Below, one piece after another: positions 58,127 through 64,000 of a stretch of DNA of 64,000 nt (its first letter is position 1; every line of letters begins with the position of its first letter). The DNA comes from Muribaculaceae bacterium. GTDB taxonomy: Bacteria; Bacteroidota; Bacteroidia; Bacteroidales; Muribaculaceae. The stretch lies in assembly GCA_009775125.1 (NCBI GenBank), contig VSPD01000002.1:71748-135747 (forward strand), in the 5' to 3' direction. The position numbers were made by a program, and so were the translations under genes. The notes under the pieces were generated by a model. The model was not told the origin of the DNA. It saw only the letters and a list, made by a program, of their open reading frames with translations, and ran no database searches.

Positions 58127-58825
58127 TTATTCAACGGAATTCTTGTCGGTGCCGGCAATGGCTTTCCAGCAGAGGACGGCGACAGCGGCGCCTACGAGCG
58201 GGCCAACTACCATGATCCAGAAATCGCCCCATGCGTTAGGGGAGAACACAGCCGGGCCAAACGAACGAGCCGGGTTTACCGAGCAATTATCCACAGGTAT
58301 GCCAACGATATTTACAAGGCCGAGGGCGATACCGATTGCGAGACCGGCAAATTTGCCGGCGCCTTTCTTTGCGTCGGTGGCGGCAAGAATCACGAATACG
58401 AAGAAGAATGTGAGCAGGCCTTCGGTGAGAAGAGCCATGCCGGATGTGGCGCCGGGTTGAAGCACGTTGGCAGCGATAGCGTTGTCGCTGGCCGCTGTGA
58501 TGCCTCCGTAAGTGAAACCTGCGCCCATTTCAGACAGAGCGTAAAGGAACGCCGCACCGATAGTGGCACCGATAAGTTGCGCAACGACATAGCCGATGAA
58601 TTCACCGGTTTTCATTCGTCCTGCAATCCACATGCCGAAAGATACGGCGGGATTTACATGGCATCCTGAGATGTTGCCAATTGCATAGCAAAGGCAAATA
58701 AGAACAAGGCCGAAACAGATACCGATGCCAAGAACATCGATTGTGGGGCCTGCAAGTACGGCGCTGCCGCATGCAAGAAGCACGAGGAACATAGTGCCTA
58801 CGCCTTCTGCGATCAATTTTTTCAT
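58127..58825 (-). CDS. aqpZ: MIP-family aquaporin
   Basis: A 232-residue six-helix water channel. The two NPA boxes are at 58-60 (GCHVNPAVSFG) and 184-186 (CSVNPARSFG), with the selectivity-filter arginine R187. The size and the second-half motif are AqpZ-like rather than GlpF-like. Two filter positions are unusual: where AqpZ has His174 and Thr183, this protein has N172 and C181, so its filter is F-N-C-R. It begins 62 nt after the YebC gene and ends at a terminator; a role in osmotic adaptation is likely, but altered solute selectivity is possible. Confidence 0.88.
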   Translation of the reverse strand: MKKLIAEGVGTMFLVLLACGSAVLAGPTIDVLGIGICFGLVLICLCYAIGNISGCHVNPAVSFGMWIAGRMKTGEFIGYVVAQLIGATIGAAFLYALSEMGAGFTYGGITAASDNAIAANVLQPGATSGMALLTEGLLTFFFVFVILAATDAKKGAGKFAGLAIGIALGLVNIVGIPVDNCSVNPARSFGPAVFSPNAWGDFWIMVVGPLVGAAVAVLCWKAIAGTDKNSVE

Positions 58826-58887
58826 AATTATTGTTTTATTTGGTTAAAATGAGGATGCCAGGTAAATTTTATAATAAGTTAACAAAC

Positions 58888-59616
58888 TTATTCCTCATCC
58901 GGTTCTTCGCGCATGTTGTGGAAAACGTTTTGCACGTCTTCGTCTTCCTCAATTTTTTCAAGGAGCTTGTTCACGCTTTCGCGTTCTTCGGGAGTAACGT
59001 CCTTGAGATCGTTGGGGATGCGTTCGAATTCGGAAGAAATGATTTCGAAACCGTTATCTTCAAGGTACTTCTGGATATTTGCATATTCTTCGAAAGCACC
59101 GTAGAGAATGATTTCGTCTTCATCATGTTCGAGTTCATCGACACCGTAATCGATGAGTTCGAGTTCGAGGTCTTCGAGGCTTACACCATCCTTGGGTTTG
59201 ATTTTGAATACAGACTTGTGCTCGAAAAGGAAAGTGAGCGAGCCTTGTGTTCCGAGCGAGCCGCCGTGCTTGTTGAAATACGAACGGATATTGGCCACGG
59301 TACGGGTGTTGTTGTCGGTTGCGGCTTCCACGAAGATTGCAATGCCGTGAGGGCCGTATCCTTCATAGGTGATTTCCTTGAAGTCGCCCGCATCTTTGTC
59401 GGTAGCCTTCTTGATAGCGCGTTCGACCGTATCCTTAGGCATATTGGCTGCTTTGGCGTTTTGCATCAACGCACGGAGACGCGGGTTGGTCGAAGGATCG
59501 GGACCGCCGGCTTTTGCCGCGATGGTTATTTCCTTTCCGATACGAGTGAATGTACGGGACATGTTGCCCCAACGTTTTAGCTTGCGTGCTTTGCGATATT
59601 CAAAAGCTCTTCCCAT
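58888..59616 (-). CDS. YebC/PmpR-family regulatory or translation protein
   Basis: A 242-residue protein of the YebC family, known both as DNA-binding transcriptional regulators and as factors that relieve ribosome stalling at proline runs. The N-terminal region with RKARKLKRWGNMSRTFTRIGKEI, the NPRLRALMQNAKAANMPKDTVERAIKK helix set (about 50-75) and the family's YEGYGPHGIAIFVEAATDN are clear; the acidic C-terminus ends in NMREEPDEE. It lies 49 nt after pheT and probably shares its transcript. Confidence 0.92.
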   Translation of the reverse strand: MGRAFEYRKARKLKRWGNMSRTFTRIGKEITIAAKAGGPDPSTNPRLRALMQNAKAANMPKDTVERAIKKATDKDAGDFKEITYEGYGPHGIAIFVEAATDNNTRTVANIRSYFNKHGGSLGTQGSLTFLFEHKSVFKIKPKDGVSLEDLELELIDYGVDELEHDEDEIILYGAFEEYANIQKYLEDNGFEIISSEFERIPNDLKDVTPEERESVNKLLEKIEEDEDVQNVFHNMREEPDEE

Positions 59617-59665
59617 ATATAGAGATTGGTTTTGGTTGTATGTTATGTTTTACTTGTTTGCTACA

Positions 59666-62134
59666 TTAGCGCAACTCGGCCGAGAGTTGCTTTTTGAGAT
59701 TGTCGATGATACGCGACATAACCTGGTCGATGTATTTGTCTTGCAGAGTTTTTTCATCGTCTTGCAGGGCAATGGATATGGCGTAAGACTTTTTGCCTTC
59801 GGGGAGATTCTTGCCTTCGTACACGTCGAAGAGCTCGACCGAACGCAACAACCTCTTTTCGGATTTACGGACCACCTGTTCGATCTGCTCCATCGTTACG
59901 GAAGAGTCGATGAGCAGGGCGAGGTCGCGCTTCACAGGCTGTGTCTTGGGAAGCGGAGCATATGTTACATTACGGCCTAATGCAAGACTCATGATTGCAT
60001 TCCAGTTGAGCTCGGCGAAATATACCTCAGCTTTTACATCGGCAGATTTTGCAACGGCCTTGCTCACAATACCCATCTCGCCAATGAACTTGCCGGAGCG
60101 GGTCGTGATGGCAAGCGATGAGGCGAACAGGTCGGACGAGCCTTTTTTCAGTTCTATCTCGCGCTCGCTGATGCCAAGACGGGCAAACACATTGGCAACC
60201 ACCGCCTTAATATCGAAAAATGTGGATGTGCAGCACTGACGAGCCCAGTTGGCGGGACGCATGTCGCCGGTGAGCCAAATGCCAAGGTGCATATCTTCGG
60301 AGAAGGGAGCAAGGGGACGGTCGGCTGATATTTGCGCCTCGGGATTGCGGAAATAGACATTTCCGAACTCATAGAACATCAAATCGGGCGACTTGCGGTT
60401 GATATTATGCGCCATAGATTCAAGGCCTCCGAATATAAGCGACTGACGCATCACATTGAGGTCCTGGCTGAGCGGATTCAACAATTTGACGCAATGTGCG
60501 GCAGGGAGAGATTCCAAGTTGGCATAATACCGTTCGGCAGTGAGCGAGTTGTTGAGAATTTCGTTAAATCCGAGTCCGGTGAGCTGTTGGCAAATGAGCC
60601 GGCGGAAATCGTCGGAAGCATCAACCGGGGTCTTGAACGAGAGCGACGCGTGAAGCGACGAAGGCATCTCCACATTATTATATCCGTAGATACGAAGAAT
60701 ATCTTCGATTACATCGCACGGGCGTTGTACGTCGACACGGTAGGTAGGCACTTTAAGCGAAAGCACACCGTCCTTTTTACCGGCGATTTCTATTTCCAGG
60801 GATTTGAGTATCGAGTCAACGGTATCCTCGGGTATTTCTTTGCCGACAAGGCCATTGATTTGAGCATAGGAAAGCTCTACGTCGAAAGGCGGGAATTCGC
60901 GGGATTTCACGTCGAATACCGGGCCGACAATCTCGCCTCCGGCCACTTCCTTGACAAGCAGGGCCGCGAGTTTGAGAACATACATCGTGCCGTTGGGGTC
61001 GACGCCACGTTCATAACGGAATGAAGCATCGGTGTTCAAGCCATGACGACGGGCGGTCTTGCGCACGCGTGTGGGATTGAAATATGCGCTTTCGAAGAAT
61101 ATGTCGGTGGCGCTTTCAGTCACGCCTGAATCGAGGCCGCCAAACACGCCGGCTATGCACATCGGCGTCTCGGCATTGCAAATCATCAGGTCCGCCTCGT
61201 CGAGGGTGCGTTCCACTCCGTCGAGAGTAGTGAATTTTGTGCCTGACGGGCATGTGCGCACTGTTATTTTCTCGCCTTTAATTTTCGATACGTCGAAACA
61301 GTGAAGTGGCTGGCAGAAAGAATGAAGCAGGAAGTTGGTTATGTCGACAATATTGTTGATCGGGTGCAATCCAATTGCGCGAAGCGAGTCGGCAAGCCAG
61401 TCGGGCGACGGGCCAACTTTCACGCCACGGATTGTCAAGCCGCAATATCGGGGACAGCCCTCAGTGTCGTCCACTTCTACGATTACTCCACGGTCGTCGG
61501 GACGGTCAACGGCAAAGGCCTCGACCGACGGGCGATGCAGCCCGGCGTGCTCTGCATGGCAGTCGAGCCAGGCTGCGAGATCGCGTGCCACGCCATAATG
61601 AGAGGCTGCGTCAACACGGTTGGGAGTAAGGTCCACTTCGAGGACATAATCGTCCTTGATATTGAAATATTCGGCTGCGGGAGTGCCGGGCGCAACTTCG
61701 CCGTCGATTACAATAATGCCATCGTGACTCGTGCCAACGCCTATTTCGTTTTCGGCGCAAATCATGCCGAAAGACTCCACACCACGTATTTTGGATTTCT
61801 TGATGGTGAATTCCTTCTCATCGTCGTAGAGCTTTGCTCCAACAGTCGCCACCACCACAGTTTGTCCGGCAGCTACATTGGGCGCGCCACATACAATTTG
61901 TGTCGGCTTTCCATCGCCAAGGTCGCAGGTTGTGATATGCAAATGGTCGCTGTCGGGATGCTCTACACAGGTAAGCACTTTACCTATGACAAGACCTCGC
62001 AGGCCGCCCTTTATTGTTTCGACGCGCTCGACAGATCCTGTTTCGAGGCCAATCGAGGTGAGCGCGGCCGCTACTTCTTCCGGGCTAAGGGTGAAATCGA
62101 GATAGCGTTTCAGCCAGTTATATGATATATTCAT
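59666..62134 (-). CDS. pheT: Phenylalanyl-tRNA synthetase beta subunit
   Basis: An 822-residue beta subunit; with PheS (not in the window) it charges tRNA-Phe. Domains in order: N-terminal tRNA-binding/EMAP-like domain (about 40-150), B3/B4 editing domain (about 215-380, cleaving Tyr-tRNA-Phe), B5 DNA-binding-like domain (about 405-475), the core synthetase fold (about 490-690) and a C-terminal FDX-ACB anticodon-binding domain (about 725-822, PKTQPVKRDLALLID). It starts 30 nt after the asnS stop, so the two synthetase genes are likely cotranscribed. Confidence 0.96.
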   Translation of the reverse strand: MNISYNWLKRYLDFTLSPEEVAAALTSIGLETGSVERVETIKGGLRGLVIGKVLTCVEHPDSDHLHITTCDLGDGKPTQIVCGAPNVAAGQTVVVATVGAKLYDDEKEFTIKKSKIRGVESFGMICAENEIGVGTSHDGIIVIDGEVAPGTPAAEYFNIKDDYVLEVDLTPNRVDAASHYGVARDLAAWLDCHAEHAGLHRPSVEAFAVDRPDDRGVIVEVDDTEGCPRYCGLTIRGVKVGPSPDWLADSLRAIGLHPINNIVDITNFLLHSFCQPLHCFDVSKIKGEKITVRTCPSGTKFTTLDGVERTLDEADLMICNAETPMCIAGVFGGLDSGVTESATDIFFESAYFNPTRVRKTARRHGLNTDASFRYERGVDPNGTMYVLKLAALLVKEVAGGEIVGPVFDVKSREFPPFDVELSYAQINGLVGKEIPEDTVDSILKSLEIEIAGKKDGVLSLKVPTYRVDVQRPCDVIEDILRIYGYNNVEMPSSLHASLSFKTPVDASDDFRRLICQQLTGLGFNEILNNSLTAERYYANLESLPAAHCVKLLNPLSQDLNVMRQSLIFGGLESMAHNINRKSPDLMFYEFGNVYFRNPEAQISADRPLAPFSEDMHLGIWLTGDMRPANWARQCCTSTFFDIKAVVANVFARLGISEREIELKKGSSDLFASSLAITTRSGKFIGEMGIVSKAVAKSADVKAEVYFAELNWNAIMSLALGRNVTYAPLPKTQPVKRDLALLIDSSVTMEQIEQVVRKSEKRLLRSVELFDVYEGKNLPEGKKSYAISIALQDDEKTLQDKYIDQVMSRIIDNLKKQLSAELR

Positions 62135-62164
62135 CAGTTATTGCAAATAATAGTTAAGGTGCAC

Positions 62165-63559
62165 TTAGAATTCAGCGTTTTTGGGTGTACGCGGGAAGGG
62201 AATCACGTCGCGGATATTGGTCATTCCGGTCACGAACAGCACAAGGCGTTCAAATCCGAGACCAAATCCGGAGTGAGGCACCGATCCGAAACGGCGAGTG
62301 TCGAGGTACCACCACATATCCTTCATCGGGATGTTGAGTTCCTCAATGCGTTTGTTGAGCTTGTCGAAATCGGCTTCACGCTCGGAACCGCCGATTATTT
62401 CGCCAATTTTCGGGAAAAGGACATCCATGGCGCGCACAGTCTTGCCATCCTCGTTCTGCTTCATATAGAAAGCCTTGATTTCCTTGGGATAGTCTGTAAG
62501 GATAACCGGTTTCTTGAAGTGCTCTTCCACCAGGAATCGTTCGTGCTCGCTTTGGAGGTCGGCGCCCCAATATACGGGGAATTCGAATTTATGTCCGGAT
62601 TCTTCGAGGATTTTCACGCCCTCTGTATATGTAAGGCGCACGAAATCGCTGTTCACGACAAAACGCAGACGGTTTTCAAGGTCCTCGTCATACATTTTAG
62701 CAAGGAAGGCGATGTCGTCCTTGCAATGGTCGAGGGCATAGGAGATACAGTATTTGATGAACTCCTCGGCAAGCGCCATATTGTCGTTGATGTCGTAAAA
62801 CGCCATTTCCGGCTCAATCATCCAGAATTCGGAAAGGTGACGAGGAGTGTTTGAGTTCTCAGCGCGGAAAGTGGGGCCGAAGGTGTAAATCTCGCCGAGG
62901 GCCGTGGCTCCGAGCTCACCTTCAAGCTGGCCTGATACGGTGAGGGCGGTGGGCTTGCCGAAGAAATCCTGGGAATAATCGACCTGGCCGTCTTCCGTCT
63001 TGGGAAGATTGTTCAAGGGCAAAGTTGTAACCTGGAACATTGCGCCGGCTCCCTCACAGTCGCTGGCAGTGATAAGGGGGGTGTGAAGATAGAAGAAACC
63101 TTTCTCGTTGAAGAATTTATGTATTGCGAAGGCCAAGGCAGAACGCACACGCAGAACCGCCCCGAATGTGTTGGTGCGGGGACGCAAGTGTGCTTTCTCT
63201 CGGAGGAATTCAAGAGTATGTCCTTTTTTCTGCAATGGATATGTGAGAGGATCGGCTGTGCCATACACCTCAAATTCAGCGGCTTGCACTTCGCAAACCT
63301 GCCCTTTGCCCATTGACTCGACGAGAGAGCCGGTGACACGGATTGAGGCGCCGGTGGTGATCTGTTTCATTTCATCATCGGTAAACTTCGACATATCGAA
63401 CACAATCTGAAGATTGTTGATTGACGAGCCGTCGTTGAGCGCCACAAATTGCACTTGCTTGTTACCGCGACGGGTGCGAACCCATCCTTTCACCTCGACG
63501 TTTTTGCCAATGTGTTTTTGCGGATCGGCAAAAATCCGGGCTATTTTCACATGTTGCAT
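62165..63559 (-). CDS. asnS: Asparaginyl-tRNA synthetase
   Basis: A 464-residue class II synthetase. The N-terminal OB-fold anticodon domain (about 8-110, VEVKGWVRTRRGNKQVQF) is followed by the catalytic core with motif 2 around FRAENSNTPRHLSEFWMIEPE and motif 3 near the C-terminus (GFGLGFERLVLFVTG). The ATG at 63559 (MQHVKIARIF) is chosen; the frame continues 8 codons upstream to a TTG. Confidence 0.96.
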   Translation of the reverse strand: MQHVKIARIFADPQKHIGKNVEVKGWVRTRRGNKQVQFVALNDGSSINNLQIVFDMSKFTDDEMKQITTGASIRVTGSLVESMGKGQVCEVQAAEFEVYGTADPLTYPLQKKGHTLEFLREKAHLRPRTNTFGAVLRVRSALAFAIHKFFNEKGFFYLHTPLITASDCEGAGAMFQVTTLPLNNLPKTEDGQVDYSQDFFGKPTALTVSGQLEGELGATALGEIYTFGPTFRAENSNTPRHLSEFWMIEPEMAFYDINDNMALAEEFIKYCISYALDHCKDDIAFLAKMYDEDLENRLRFVVNSDFVRLTYTEGVKILEESGHKFEFPVYWGADLQSEHERFLVEEHFKKPVILTDYPKEIKAFYMKQNEDGKTVRAMDVLFPKIGEIIGGSEREADFDKLNKRIEELNIPMKDMWWYLDTRRFGSVPHSGFGLGFERLVLFVTGMTNIRDVIPFPRTPKNAEF

Positions 63560-63672
63560 TGTTATGTATGGTTTATTAGGCAAGGTTGGGGTGTTTTGAG
63601 CATCCTTTTTCCAATACCTTTATGATTGATTATATTTTTTCGAATGGATTTGGCGATAAAACTGAAATTTGC

Positions 63673-63702
63673 CGGAACAAGCGTTTTTACACGTTTGTTC
63701 CG
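63673..63702 (-). terminator. Hairpin after the pseudouridine synthase gene
   Basis: CGGAACAAGCGT (63673-63684) pairs with ACGTTTGTTCCG (63691-63702) with one G-T wobble and a 6-nt loop. The U-tract on the minus strand is weak. Confidence 0.5.
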
Positions 63703-63718
63703 ACAATTATTTTTTCAA

Positions 63719-64000
63719 TTATTCAAAACTGCCCATTTTCAAGAAGTTAACCTCTTCCTGTGTGAGGTAACGCCAACGGCCGCGGGGCAAATTGTTTTTC
63801 GTAAGGCCGGCGAAATATACACGGTCGAGTTTCGTGACATGGTAGCCGAGTGATTCGAATATGCGGCGGACAATGCGGTTGCGGCCGGAGTGTATTTCGA
63901 TGCCGGCCTGATTGCGGTCGGTTTCCGTGGCATACGATATTGCGTCGGCATGTATTTCGCCGTCTTCAAGCTCGATGCCGTCGGCGATGCGCTGCATATC
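63719..64000 (-). CDS. rRNA pseudouridine synthase (RsuA/RluB family), C-terminal part
   Basis: The last 93 residues of a pseudouridine synthase; the gene runs off the right edge, so the N-terminal S4 domain and catalytic Asp are outside. The visible segment has the family's GIEIHSGRNRIVRRIFESLGYHV-type loop and VYFAGLTKNNLPRGRWRYLTQEEV end, typical of RluB/RsuA enzymes that modify 16S or 23S rRNA. The exact target cannot be decided from this fragment. Confidence 0.9.
   Translation of the reverse strand, partial: DMQRIADGIELEDGEIHADAISYATETDRNQAGIEIHSGRNRIVRRIFESLGYHVTKLDRVYFAGLTKNNLPRGRWRYLTQEEVNFLKMGSFE

Overview
The window is one stretch of a Bacteroidales chromosome, most like the Muribaculaceae (S24-7) lineage. 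Evidence: promoters of the Bacteroidetes type (TTTG, 19-20 nt, TAnnTTTG), a fused LpxC/FabZ, SusE/F-like binding modules, type IX secretion (T9SS)-like C-terminal domains, a B12-dependent ribonucleotide reductase, a Na+-pumping methylmalonyl-CoA decarboxylase operon next to methylmalonyl-CoA epimerase, and a bacterial A-type RNase P RNA. The genus assignment is inference. No tRNA, 5S/16S/23S rRNA, CRISPR array, prophage or transposase gene was recognised.

Layout. 1-2011 (minus): ilvE, an HD phosphohydrolase and the start of a class II ribonucleotide reductase. 2157-6436 (minus): an oxalate operon, frc - oxc - AEC-family transporter, bounded by terminators. 6463-7334 (minus): two uncharacterised small genes. 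7392-15414 (plus): uvrB, YgiQ radical SAM protein, a lipoprotein S9 peptidase and lepA. 15490-18192: an AT-rich gene-poor patch with an XRE regulator, operator-like repeats, a frameshifted secreted protein and several dispersed repeats. 18193-22479 (minus): a DNA glycosylase-like protein, META-domain lipoprotein, dnaJ, grpE, ispE. 22600-24150 (plus): dnaB. 24182-30345 (minus): sbcC, sbcD, POT transporter, GNAT. 30462-36981 (plus): Lrp regulator, M64 peptidase, then mce and the four-gene decarboxylase pump. 37001-37433: terminator plus a REPIN-like repeat. 37434-46215 (minus): a four-gene glucan locus with three secreted SusE/F-like proteins (one of 1446 aa) and a GH66 dextranase-type enzyme. 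46521-50660 (minus): DUF695 protein, rnpB, lpxA, lpxC/fabZ, lpxD. 50809-54746 (minus): uvrA, smpB, a membrane protein. 54870-64000: DUF5606 protein, GH43 lipoprotein, acyltransferase, aquaporin, YebC, pheT, asnS and the C-terminal part of an rRNA pseudouridine synthase.

How the genes fit together. The metabolic picture is a gut fermenter that makes propionate through the succinate/methylmalonyl-CoA route with sodium export, degrades oxalate through formyl-CoA/oxalyl-CoA, attacks extracellular alpha-glucan (probably dextran) and arabinan/xylan-type glycans, and takes up peptides. The most unusual parts are the SusC/SusD-less, apparently T9SS-exported glucan operon, a set of short hairpin repeats carrying a GTAG tetranucleotide (REP/REPIN-like), and the AT-rich regulator patch at 15.5-18.2 kb.
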